This document shows positions 19,657-31,000 of a stretch of DNA of 64,000 nt, piece by piece; the first letter of the stretch is position 1, and every line of letters begins with the position of its first letter. The stretch comes from Crocinitomicaceae bacterium (GTDB lineage: Bacteria > Bacteroidota > Bacteroidia > Flavobacteriales_D > Crocinitomicaceae), in assembly GCA_002709305.1 (NCBI GenBank), contig PAQM01000028.1, positions 62,001-126,000 on the forward strand, written 5' to 3'. The notes beneath the pieces were generated by a model. That model was given only the letters and a program-made list of their open reading frames with translations, was not told the DNA's origin and did not search any database. Made by a program: the position numbers and the translations under genes.

Positions 19657-22600
19657 TTATCTTATTATTGTTATTGTACCAGTATATTCATTCCCCTCAT
19701 CATTTTGTAAAATAATTACATAATAATATACGTCTGAAGGAAGTGAAACACCTCTATGTGTTCCCTCCCATGGAGAATATAAACCAAATGAAGAAAAAAC
19801 TTCATTGCCCCACTTATTAAAAACTTTAACGGTAGCCTCAGGATATAAATCAATATTCCCAATAATCCACGTATCGTTGTAATTATCGTTGTTTGGTGTA
19901 AATGTATTAGGGATATTTAAGCATTCTCCTTCGTTAATATTTATATCGAAGTTAAAACTTTGAGTACATCCGTAATAATCGAAAATTGTTAAATCATATT
20001 GCCCTGGAGCAAGAGACTCAATATTTTGATCTAATGAACCATTAGACCATGAATAATTATATGGAACTGTACCGCCATATGGATTCACAAAAATTGCAGC
20101 ATCTTTCTGATCAATACAACTTGTTGGAATAATTTCATAACCAATTTGAATTAATTCGGGTTGACTGACATAGGACGAATCTGAGAGAATACAACCTTGA
20201 CTATCGGTAATTGTATACTGATAATTCCCTTCAACTAAGTTGAATATGTCTTCGGTTGTCTGACCATCATCCCAAATTATAGGGTATGGAGCTGTACCCC
20301 CTGAAATATTTAAATCAATTGAACCATTATTCCCATCATAACAAGTCACATCACTGATTTGAGCAGTCGCAACCAAAGGTTCTGGCTGATCAACTGATAC
20401 TATCTGCTCATTGATACATCCATTATCATCTCTAACTCTTATGAAATAATCATTTGATATTAATGTGTCTAAAGTTTCACTAGAATTATTCAAAAGTATT
20501 TCATTTTCATTCCCCCAATTAAAATAATAGGGTTGAATTCCTCCTTGAATGGATAAAAATATTTCTCCATCATTATAACCAAAACAACTTGCGTCTGTAA
20601 CTATTGGACTAACGACTAATAAATCAGGATGATTAATTGTAGTTCCAGTAAAAGAAGAGCAACCGTTGTCATCGGTAACGTTTAAAGTATAAATACCCGA
20701 TGGAACATTTGTTAAATTTTGAGAAGTCTCTGAATTAGACCAAGAATATGTGTATGGTTGAGTCCCTCCTTGGACTAAGGATTCAATTTGTCCATCCGTG
20801 TCTCCATGACATAAAACATCTGTTTTACTTAGCAATACTGTGAGTGGAAGAGAAGGTTCTTCTACAATAAAGGAATTAGTTGCAATACAATTGTTAGAAT
20901 CTGTAACAGTTACAGTGTAAGTGTCGGCAGATACATTTGATAAGTCCTCCAAACTACTGCCATTTGTCCATGAATAAATATAATCTATAGTTCCTCCTGT
21001 TACATTAATGTCAATAGAGCCATCGCTTAAACCGTTACAATTAACATCATTCACTGATCCTGATATAGCTAAGGGAAAGCTTGGCTCGTTTATAATGGAA
21101 GTTAAACTTGCTGTACATCCATTATTATCTGTTACAAATGCTGAATAAGAGTCTGAATATTGATTTGATAAAACGTTTATTGTATCAGATAGTATGATAG
21201 AATTCCCATTTGACCACTGTTTAATATATGGTGATGAACCACCATTAATTAATAAGTTTATAGAACCTGTATTTTCCCCATAACACCCCACATCAATTAC
21301 AGTACTTGAAAGTGTTAATGGTGCGACTGGCTCATCAACATATATACTATCCGAAATTGAACAGCTATTTGTATCTATAACAGTAACTGAATAATTCCCA
21401 GAAAACAGACTACTTATATCTTTTGTTATTTCACCATTACTCCATGTGTAAGTATAACCTCCTACTCCACCACTTATGTCTATTAATGCTTCTCCTGAAT
21501 TATCACCATGACAAAGAACATCTATAGCATTAATAGTAAGTGACAAACTAGAATTTGGCTCAGTTAATTGATAAGTAAATTCAGTAACACAATTGTTAGT
21601 GTCGGTTACAATTAATGTGTAATCCCCTGCTTGCAATCCAGATATTTGAGCTTGAGTAGAATTAGTTGACCATAAATAAGAGTAACCAGAATTCCCTCCA
21701 CTTATATTTGGATCAATTACACCTGTTAAATCACCCTTACAAAGTATATTCGTTAAAACTGGAGATGAATTAATAGCTGCAGAAGGCCCACTCACTATCT
21801 TACTTAGTGTATCAATGCAACCTTTTAAATCTGTAACAATTAGTGAGTATGTGCCCACTGGAACTGAATTTAGATCCTCTGTAACAAAAGGTAAAACACC
21901 ATCTATAATACTTGACCATTGATAAACATATCCGGGAGTACCACCAGAAGTAGTAACATCGACAGACCCTGTAGAATCACCATAACATAAAACATTTGAT
22001 GTAGATCCACTAAGAGAGACGTGTGTTGTAGGCTCATCAACAATATATGGAAGAGAGCTAATACATCCATTGTCATCAGTAATGGTTAATATATAAGTAC
22101 TTGCAGATAAATCAACTAAATCTTCTGAAGTTGAAGAATTAGGATTATCCCAAGAATAGGTGTATGGTAAAACACCTCCCCCTACATCGACATTAATTTC
22201 ACCATCATTTCCTCCTTTACAACTCACATCTATAACTGATCCAGACTGAGTTAATTGAGGAGGCTCATTGATTGTTACGCTAATTGACTTACTACAAGAC
22301 TCAGCATCATTAACAACTATATTATATGAGCCAGGTTGTAAATTCGTAATATTAGATGATGTAATCTGATTATTAATTGTATATGTATAACCTCCAGTTC
22401 CTCCAGAAGCTATAATATCAATCGAACCATCATCGGCACCATTACAACTTATATCATTTGAAAAATAACTTACCGTTAATTCTTGAGGTTCAGAGATGGT
22501 TGCACCATCAAACATTTGGCAACCATTATTATCGTATACTGTAACTTGATAGGGTCCTGCTAGAAGTCCCGTTAGGTTTGTGCTCTGAGAATTTAGAGAT

Positions 22601-24390
22601 GTCACAGTACCATTCGACCATGAATATTCATATGGAAACGCAGGAGAAATAGCTGCTGTCACTACGTTAATTGACCCTGTATTTGATCCATAACAATCTA
22701 CATCGGCAAAAGAAGTAGAAATATCAAGTCGGTTAGCAACCATAGAGAATGAACTAAATGTTATTGGATTAAACCCTCCAAGGCTCCATGTATCATCAAA
22801 CCAATCGTAACTAAATCCTGAGCCCAATGGCCAAGATTCGTCAAGCAAAGGTCCAACCCCTAGAGTCCAGCCAGGAAATCCCACTGGTGGGACAACAATT
22901 TCAGGAGTACACACCCATTCAGTACACCATTTCCAAGGCTTTGTCCATGTTGGACATGGATATGGTATTGGGATACAAACTTCTGGAATTGTAAATCCAG
23001 GGATAACTGTTATTGCTGGTATCTCAAAACCAAATTCTAGTGCACTAATATTAAAATTAAATGTAACTTGATCATAAGTATGGTTTCTAATTATACCATC
23101 AATCGTGTATGTTGGTTCAATATTAATAGTATCAAAATAACAAGGGTATTTATATTTAAATGTATTCCCTATCTCAATATTTATTATACTACTATTCCCT
23201 GATGAAACAATAGCACCAGATGGGTTGAAAATTGTATAGCCAACAGGAACAGGAAACTCATATTTACCATAAACCTTGGGAGTAAAATCAAAGCATTGAG
23301 TATTTGCTATTTGAGCATCAAAACTTGCAGAGAAGAAATTCCAAGTAACCTCAGCAACACCAAGCTCCTCACTACCTGAAAGGTTAGCAAGAACAGCACC
23401 TGCAGCTTGAGTTTGAGGTGAAGGTAATTTAGATAAAATTTTACCTAAAACTTTAAAAATTTCAAGATCTAGAACCAAATATGTAGAGTCTCCACAAGCT
23501 TGAATATTTCCAGTTGAAGCGTTTAAATTATCTTCCGTAATAACATATGGTATACTTAGTTCGCCAGAAAGACCAAAACTATTATCAGGTAATTCTGCAA
23601 CGACACCGTCTGCACTAACAGGGATATGTACTTGCCAAGGAGCATCATCATCATCAATGCTATTACTTCCTGCTGGCGGTTTAGCGTATGGCCAACCACG
23701 TATTCCATCCTCATCAGGGGCTGCTATATCTGCAAGACCTAGATACCATATTCCAAGTTGTCCTCCTGGCCCATCATTTGGCCCAGTTGTTGCCCCATTA
23801 CCACTAATATGAACTAGGTTTATTGTCTGAAGACCAGTGTCAAAAGAAGGGATTATAGGAAATGAAACACATGAAAAAGCACATAATTCCGCAGATGCAT
23901 TGGCAGCCATTTGAAAATAAAAGTCCCAACTAACTTCTCCAGCACTTGGATACATAGTCTCTAATTCATAGCCTGACTCGACATCATATGAAGTAGTAAT
24001 TGATACAGAATCTCCTTGATCATATGTTTGATCTTGATTCATGACAACTTCTACATCAACTGGATAATCAACATCTATCTGCCCTAATGTAAAACCCTTT
24101 AAAGAAATTTCTGAACCTACAACACCAGAAATCCCACCGGCTAATCCACCGCCAAAACTAAATCCAGCAATATTAGCAATCCCTCCACTACCAGTATCAA
24201 AACTCTCGTTCCAAGATTCATTAAATAAAGTAATAGTCTTATCAAGACTAAAATTTACACCATTTGCTCCCCACATGCTTTGAGGAGAATCTGTTGAGAA
24301 ATTTGCTTGATGGTGAATCGTTTGTGTTTGACAAAACAGATTGCCTGAAAAGAATAGTGAAATAACAAAAAATAATATTTTATTTCTCAC
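19657..24390 (-). CDS. giant SprB-repeat protein with unique N-terminal domain and type B sorting domain
   Basis: A 1577-residue secreted protein. Signal peptide (1-20, ending FSGNLFCQ), then a unique region to about residue 550, then 12 SprB repeats (about 555-1489), then an 88-residue type B T9SS sorting domain from C1490 (FTPNNDNYNDTW, VFNKWGN, PSDVYYY). The unique part is beta-rich and has a Trp/Pro/Cys cluster near residues 470-505. The start is a GTG at 24390: an in-frame stop lies five codons upstream and no ATG precedes the signal peptide. This start overlaps the end of the preceding gene by 11 nt. Its last repeat and sorting domain closely resemble those of the next gene, pointing to duplication. 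Confidence 0.92.
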   Translation of the reverse strand: MRNKILFFVISLFFSGNLFCQTQTIHHQANFSTDSPQSMWGANGVNFSLDKTITLFNESWNESFDTGSGGIANIAGFSFGGGLAGGISGVVGSEISLKGFTLGQIDVDYPVDVEVVMNQDQTYDQGDSVSITTSYDVESGYELETMYPSAGEVSWDFYFQMAANASAELCAFSCVSFPIIPSFDTGLQTINLVHISGNGATTGPNDGPGGQLGIWYLGLADIAAPDEDGIRGWPYAKPPAGSNSIDDDDAPWQVHIPVSADGVVAELPDNSFGLSGELSIPYVITEDNLNASTGNIQACGDSTYLVLDLEIFKVLGKILSKLPSPQTQAAGAVLANLSGSEELGVAEVTWNFFSASFDAQIANTQCFDFTPKVYGKYEFPVPVGYTIFNPSGAIVSSGNSSIINIEIGNTFKYKYPCYFDTINIEPTYTIDGIIRNHTYDQVTFNFNISALEFGFEIPAITVIPGFTIPEVCIPIPYPCPTWTKPWKWCTEWVCTPEIVVPPVGFPGWTLGVGPLLDESWPLGSGFSYDWFDDTWSLGGFNPITFSSFSMVANRLDISTSFADVDCYGSNTGSINVVTAAISPAFPYEYSWSNGTVTSLNSQSTNLTGLLAGPYQVTVYDNNGCQMFDGATISEPQELTVSYFSNDISCNGADDGSIDIIASGGTGGYTYTINNQITSSNITNLQPGSYNIVVNDAESCSKSISVTINEPPQLTQSGSVIDVSCKGGNDGEINVDVGGGVLPYTYSWDNPNSSTSEDLVDLSASTYILTITDDNGCISSLPYIVDEPTTHVSLSGSTSNVLCYGDSTGSVDVTTSGGTPGYVYQWSSIIDGVLPFVTEDLNSVPVGTYSLIVTDLKGCIDTLSKIVSGPSAAINSSPVLTNILCKGDLTGVIDPNISGGNSGYSYLWSTNSTQAQISGLQAGDYTLIVTDTNNCVTEFTYQLTEPNSSLSLTINAIDVLCHGDNSGEALIDISGGVGGYTYTWSNGEITKDISSLFSGNYSVTVIDTNSCSISDSIYVDEPVAPLTLSSTVIDVGCYGENTGSINLLINGGSSPYIKQWSNGNSIILSDTINVLSNQYSDSYSAFVTDNNGCTASLTSIINEPSFPLAISGSVNDVNCNGLSDGSIDINVTGGTIDYIYSWTNGSSLEDLSNVSADTYTVTVTDSNNCIATNSFIVEEPSLPLTVLLSKTDVLCHGDTDGQIESLVQGGTQPYTYSWSNSETSQNLTNVPSGIYTLNVTDDNGCSSFTGTTINHPDLLVVSPIVTDASCFGYNDGEIFLSIQGGIQPYYFNWGNENEILLNNSSETLDTLISNDYFIRVRDDNGCINEQIVSVDQPEPLVATAQISDVTCYDGNNGSIDLNISGGTAPYPIIWDDGQTTEDIFNLVEGNYQYTITDSQGCILSDSSYVSQPELIQIGYEIIPTSCIDQKDAAIFVNPYGGTVPYNYSWSNGSLDQNIESLAPGQYDLTIFDYYGCTQSFNFDININEGECLNIPNTFTPNNDNYNDTWIIGNIDLYPEATVKVFNKWGNEVFSSFGLYSPWEGTHRGVSLPSDVYYYVIILQNDEGNEYTGTITIIR
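19938..22732 (-). repeat. 12 tandem SprB repeats (protein-level)
   Basis: Twelve units of about 78 residues, each with one pair of conserved cysteines and a GGT-x-PY-x-x-x-WSNG core. The unit number equals that of the neighbouring shorter protein. Confidence 0.88.
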
Positions 24391-24919
24391 CTCTATTTGG
24401 ATTTAAATTAACAGAATCAATACACTTAAGAATCTCTGGTTCTAAAACAGGTTCAACTATCTTAGGGTAAGTGATGTTCAACCAAAGAGTGTTTTTAATA
24501 TCACCGATATATACCATATACCTTATATAGTCATTATCTTCCAAATTGAAAGATAGCTTAAATGACTTTCCTTTATAACCATGAACTGTTTGCACATCAG
24601 ATTCTGATATGAAAGACAAATTATTTTTAGCATAAAAATCTTTATTCATTCCTTTAGCTATCAATGGGAAAGCAACATCATTAATCAAGGTAACAACGAT
24701 AGCTGATCCATGTGACTTGCTAATAAAACCATTAAATTGAGAAGACACTTCAAATGTTTCAGGCGCGGTTATCATGTCTAAATTACCTGCTTCAGATTTA
24801 GGTGTAACGGTTTCCGATTTAGTCGATGTATTTAAACTATCTCTTTCTTGAGAGAAAACACTAGTTATAAATAGCATAAAAAAAACTGTCAATAAAGCCT
24901 GTGATAGTCCTTTTTTCAT
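24380..24919 (-). CDS. small exported protein leading the SprB operon, unknown function
   Basis: A 179-residue protein with a signal peptide (MKKGLSQALLTVFFMLFITSVFSQ), a Ser/Thr/Glu-rich linker (about 25-50) and one compact alpha/beta domain (about 50-150) with the sequence GYKGKSFKLSFNLED and YIRYMVYIGD. The outline recalls PsbP/DcrB-type small domains, but I cannot assign it. I chose the ATG at 24919 because it opens the signal peptide; an in-frame TTG lies 13 codons upstream inside the probable promoter. The C-terminus overlaps the next gene by 11 nt, so the two are probably translated together. Confidence 0.7.
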   Translation of the reverse strand: MKKGLSQALLTVFFMLFITSVFSQERDSLNTSTKSETVTPKSEAGNLDMITAPETFEVSSQFNGFISKSHGSAIVVTLINDVAFPLIAKGMNKDFYAKNNLSFISESDVQTVHGYKGKSFKLSFNLEDNDYIRYMVYIGDIKNTLWLNITYPKIVEPVLEPEILKCIDSVNLNPNRGEK

Positions 24920-24955
24920 ATAAGATTTGATAGTTAGTTTGCAAATAGTTTGCAC

Positions 24956-24989
24956 CAAATTTACACTAAAATTTTTTACAAAAACACAA
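24956..24989 (-). promoter_or_regulatory. candidate promoter of the SprB/PorP operon
   Basis: On the minus strand a TTG (24987-24989) is followed after 23 bp by TAAATTTG (24956-24963), a match to the Bacteroidota TTG-N17-23-TANNTTTG promoter. The start would lie about 30 nt before the first gene. The same 170-bp intergenic stretch must also hold the promoter of the divergent 2581-residue protein, for which no good box was seen. Confidence 0.5.
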
Positions 24990-25089
24990 TGTTGAAAAAT
25001 AAAAATAAATCAATTATTGTTATTTGGTACTGTCATTTTTTTCTTCAATATTTGTATTTACTTGACCAAAAAATGCTAAAAAGATATTT

Positions 25090-28000
25090 ATGAAAAATCC
25101 TAATCTCACGTTAGAAAAAAACAGAAATATCTCCTATTTTACTAATATCGTGAAATCAATAAAATCAGCATTCCACTTATATAAACTTATTCTTATTATA
25201 CTAATAGCTCCAATGATGAGCTTTGGGCAGAACAACTACTCAATGAACTTTGATGGAGTTAATGATTATATTGAATTGACCGACATTGATTTATTACAAG
25301 ACTTTACTATAAGCGCATGGATAAACACTAATAACATCGGTTCATATCAAAATATTGTCTCAAAATATGTCAATTCACCTCAACCAGGTGGATATGCCTT
25401 AATTGTAAGGTCTACTGGAGAATTTTATGCACATACAGGCTTAGGAGTTACTCCAACTACTTTTTGCATTACTAATACACTGGCAAATGTTAATCAATGG
25501 AATCACATCTCTTTAGTTCTAAATGGCGGGTTATTATCTTTTTATTTAAACGGTCAGTTTATATACTCGTGTAATGGTTTAAACAATTCTCCAAACACAA
25601 CTTCCAATACATTTATTGGTAAAGCGGCTCATGGTTTGACTGAATTGTTTGATGGACTAATAGATAATGTTGAAATATGGAACACTGCACTTACCCAACA
25701 AGAAATCCAACAATATATGAACTGCCCTCCAACAGGAACAGAAACAGATTTAGTTGGTTATTGGAACTTTGAGGAAGGAAGTGGAACAACAGCTTTTGAC
25801 TTAACATCTAACGGAAATAATGGAACAATAAATGGTGCAACATATAGTACAGATGTCCCTTTACAAAATTGTTGTGTTCCTACTTCATCAACCGATTTAA
25901 TTACAGCTTGCGACTCTTATACTTGGGTAGATGGAAATACGTATACAGCATCAAATAATACTGCAACCTATACTACAACAAATGCAGCAGGATGTGATAG
26001 TATTATTACACTTGATTTAACTATAAATAATTCTAGTTCATCAACTGATGTAATTACAGCATATAATGATTATACTTGGTTAGATGGTAACACGTATACT
26101 GCATCGAATAATACTGCAACCTTTACTACAAGTAATGCAGTAGGATGTGATAGTATTATAACACTTGATTTAACAATCATATACACAAAGTTATATTGGG
26201 TTGGAAATGATGGAGATTGGACTAACCCAAGTAATTGGTCTAACCAGTCAGGAGGTAGCCCAATAAATCAAATCCCAACTAATCAAGATTCTGTATACTT
26301 TGATAATAATTCCTTTAACAGCTCAAACCAAATTGTTAATGTTGATGATACAGCATATTTAAATTATATGGATTGGACTGGAATAAACTCACCTCAGACT
26401 TTATTTCTGGAAAGAAATTTAATGGTATACGGTGATATAGTTTTAAACAGTAACCTAAACGTCCGAAGAGACACATCTCAGTCCTTTATTTTTAAGGATA
26501 ATGCATCCATAACATCAAATAATTCTAATATAGACGCAAACTTTATTGTATCTCTTAATTCTAACTCCCAAACATTAAAATTAGAAGACAACCTAATGAT
26601 GAGTGATACTTCCGGAATATTAATTGTAAACGGAATTTTTGACACTCAAAATAACGATGTTAAAACTGGTGCAATATCAACAATAAATGATATTAGTTCA
26701 ACTACAGATTCACGAACACTTAATATGGGTAGTTCTTTTGTTGAACTAAAAGGTAGATTTAATTCTGATGGTGATGATGATTTGACTATAAATCCAGGAA
26801 CCTCACACCTATACATAGGTGACACCGTTCAATATTCTCCAGACACTATAAGTGTTCTGAACTTTTTAATGACAGAGGGGTCAGCATCTAACCCTACCAC
26901 TTTTTATGATGTAACTCTTAACTTTCAAACATTAAAAAATCTTGATCAAAGAATCATAGGTAACAATAGTTTTAACAAATTAACAATTGTACCTGGTTCA
27001 TCTATACTGTTTGAAAGTGGTGCAACACAAACAATTTCTGATAGTCTTAAAATGATCGGAAATTGTAGAGATTCAATTCATATTTATTCTCAAATACCTT
27101 TTGGATCTCCTGGAAGTTCTCCAAATTCCTTTTTACAGAATGATGGGTCAACAAATGCCGAATGTTTAAAAATCGATAACATCGTAGTATCAAATTCTGC
27201 AAATGCTTATTTCTCATCAAACCTTTCATCACCAGGCACTAACAATTGGGTTTTCAATAGCACACCAGCTGTTACATCAAGTTTTACAGCTGATGGCCCT
27301 TTTTGCTTTGGAGATACAACAGGGTTTACAAACAATTCTGTAAACTTTCTAGGGACTACTAGTGATATAACATCTCAATGGTATTTTAACGATGGTTCAA
27401 CTGGATATTTTGATCCAGCAGGGGTAACCTGTCAATACTCTATTATTATGTCCGATTCTGTTGGAGACGGATGGAATGGTTGGTCATACGACATAATTCA
27501 AAATGGGATAACTTTATCAACTTTCTCACTATCTACTGGAGCTAGTGACACTACTTTTGTAACTCTTGAAGAAGGAGTTAATTGTCAAATTGAGTTAAAT
27601 ACTGTAGGTGTTGATTCTTTAGGTAGTGATATTTCATTTAGCATAGTAACTCCAATTGATATTGAAGTATTTTCTCTGATTGGTGCATCTGGTAGTTCAG
27701 GAGATATTGTAGCCTCTTTGAATCCATCATGCGGTAGTGACTATATAAATTATGAGCAAGATACATCTTCTCACGTATTCATTGAATATGGTTCAATAGA
27801 TGTGGTTTTAAAGTCTGAGTATAAAAATTATTGTACCTCTTACGATACTGTTACAGTAGACATAATTAATCCTAACTTCTCTTTATCGAGCTCAGTTCTT
27901 GACACGAATATATGTCCTGGGACAAGCGTTGATTTTGAAGCACAATCTCCAAATAGTGCGACACAATTTGAGTTTTTCTACAATGGTGTTTCACAAGGCG

Positions 28001-31000
28001 GCCCATCAGTGAATGATACACTGCTTTCTTTTAGCTCTTTAAATAATAATGATGTCATTAGTCTCAAAGCATATGAAAATGGTTGTGAAAGTGATACAAT
28101 GCCATCGTATACATTTAATGTATTCAACTATCCTTCATTTTCATTCGAAGCAGATGATTTAGATGCTGATATTTGTGTGAATGACTTAGTTAACTTCCAA
28201 GCATTCAACACTGATTCATCAAATCAATATCAATTTTTCATAAATGGTGTTGCATATTCTCAGTTTCAAGATTCTATTGGACTCTTCTCTACTTCAATCT
28301 TATCTGATGAAGACACTGTCTCTGTTGTAGCTATTGACCAAATCGGATGCTCTGACACTTCGTCTATAATATTTAATGTAAATAATTTACCTACTCCAAC
28401 TTTATCATCATCCATTCAAGGCAATGTAATATGCCAAGATGAAACAGTAATCTTTACTGGGTCTGGTGCTTACGAATATGAATTCTATTTAAATGGTATA
28501 ATTCAACAACCATTCTCAACAACATCTACTTGGACAACAAATTCATTATCATTTCAAGATACAGTAACACTTGTTGGAAGAAACATTAGCGGATGCCTAG
28601 GAGATGCAGTTGAATCATTCTCTTATTTTATTAACCCGATTCCAAATACAACGCTTACCTCTTCAGATGCTGACTCTTCTATATGCTCTGGTGACGAGGT
28701 AATATTTAGTGCTAGTGGAGCTGTATTGTATGAGTTTTTTGTCAATGGAGTATCTCAAGGAGCCTCCTCTCCAACATCAACTATTACAATAAACAACTTG
28801 TCAAATAATGATGTTGTGTATGTTCAAGGATTCACTTCTGGTGGATGTAACTTAAATAGTAGTAGTATTATAATGGAAGTTTTGACTTCCCCAAATACAT
28901 CACTAACATCAAGTGACTTAGATAACACAATATGTTATGGTGAAAATGTAACTTTTACATCTAGTGGAGCGAATGAATATGAGTTCTTTATTGATGGAAT
29001 ATCTCAAGGTACTCCATCTACAAATAATACTTTTAACACAGACCAATTAATCAATGGTCAAGTCGTTTCTGTAAATGGTATATCAAACACATGTATAGTT
29101 TCTCAACAATCAAATTGGACAGTTTTAATTAACCCTAGTGTCTCTTTATTTTCAACGAGCCCATCCAATTCTATTTGTATTGGAGATCCAATTACTTTTA
29201 CGGGTTCTAATGCAAGTCAATATGAATTTCTTGTCAACGGCACTTCTGTTCAAGGCCCCTCTTCAAATTCTTCTTTAATAAATCCAACTTTTAGTGCAGG
29301 GACTAACCAAGTTCAAGTTATTGGAACTGCAGGTAATGGTTGTTCAGATTCGAGTTCAATTATTTTAACCAATGTGAATATTATACCTACAATGATTTTA
29401 AGTAGCTCGGACATAGATAATGTTATATGCTCTGGGGATTCTGTTACATTTACAGGTAGTGGTGGTGACATGTACCAATTCTATTTAGACGGTACACCTC
29501 AAGGTCCCCTCTCGTCAACAAACACCTTTACAACCTCTTCGCTTTCAAGCGGTCAAGTAGTTAGCCTTGGTGGTCAATTGCTTGGTTGTCCTGGCGTGAC
29601 ATCAAACCTAATTACTACAACTGTAAACCCATTACCTTCTGTAATATTAAACGCCAGTGATAATGTTTTCTGTATAGATGAATTAATTACTTTCTCTGCT
29701 TCTGGTGCCAACAACTATGAGTTTTTTGTTGATGGAACTTCGCAAGGACCTATATCTTCAAATAACACAATAAATTCTTCTGGATTTATAGCAGGCACAT
29801 ACCCTATTTCAGTCAACGGAGAGGCTAATGGTTGCGAAAACAATTCAACAATATCTATAACTGTAAATTCCCTGCCAACAGCTGCAATAACATCCTCGAC
29901 ATCTGATACAATATGTAGTGGAAGCTCTATTGTATTTACAGCAAGTGGCGGTGCACTTTATGAATTTTTCATTAATAATATATCACAAGGCCCGTCTACG
30001 ACTTCAAATGTGTTCAATACAAATAATTTAATTTCAGGAAGTATTGTCTCAGTAGAAATTACAGATATTCAAGGATGTAATAACATTGATTCTACAAATC
30101 AAATTATTGTTAACCCTACGCCTAATACAATTTTATCAAGTTCAGATATTGATAATCAATTTTGTAATGGAGATACTATTACTTTTTCTGGTTCTGGTGC
30201 TAATGAATATGAATTTTTCATTAATGGTATATCACAAGGAATACCATCATTAAACTCTACATTAGTAAGTTCATCAATATCAAATGGTGACAATATTCAA
30301 GTACTTGGGACATCATTGGGTTGCTCGAGCTATTCTTCTGTAATAACAAACTCTGTTTTCGGTATACCTATTGTTAATTTAATAAATAATGATGATAACG
30401 AAATCTGTGATGGAGAATTAACTAACCTTTTAGCTTCAGGGGCAAATAATTATCAGTTTTTTATCAATGGAATTTACCAAAGCTCCTCAAACCCTTTTAA
30501 TAGTATTGTTAATGATGGAGATCAAGTGACTGTTTTAGGGCAGGCTAATGGGTGTGAGAGTTTTGCGCTTGACACAATTTCCTATACTGTTTATAACTAC
30601 CCAGTACTAGTATCAAGTTGCTCAGATATAGATAATATAATTTGTGTAGATGATAATATTTCATTTAGCGCTTCTGGTGGAATGAGCTATGAATTTTTAT
30701 TGAATGGAATATCACAATACTTTGGTAATAATAATTCGTTCAGTACAGATGAACTAGAAGATAATGACATTATCTCTATAATCACCTATAATGGAGATTG
30801 TCCTTCTAATATAGATACATATAATTTCACTGTTAATTCAATGCCTCTATCTCTTTCAGTTACTCCATCAAATATGATCTGCGAAGGAGAATCTGTAACG
30901 TTTACAGCAAGTGGCGGTGATAATTATGAGTTTTTATTAAATGGTAATATTGTTCAACCATTAAGCCCAAATAACACTTATAATTCATCCACTCTAAATG

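Noticed and set aside
19440-19710. Short open frames on both strands inside the 5' end of the SprB-repeat gene
   Set aside because: Shadow frames of a repeat-rich coding region; no conserved features.
16790-22732. Regularly spaced similar segments that could be read as a CRISPR-like or satellite array
   Set aside because: The period is about 230 nt and follows the protein repeat; DNA copies are diverged and coding throughout.
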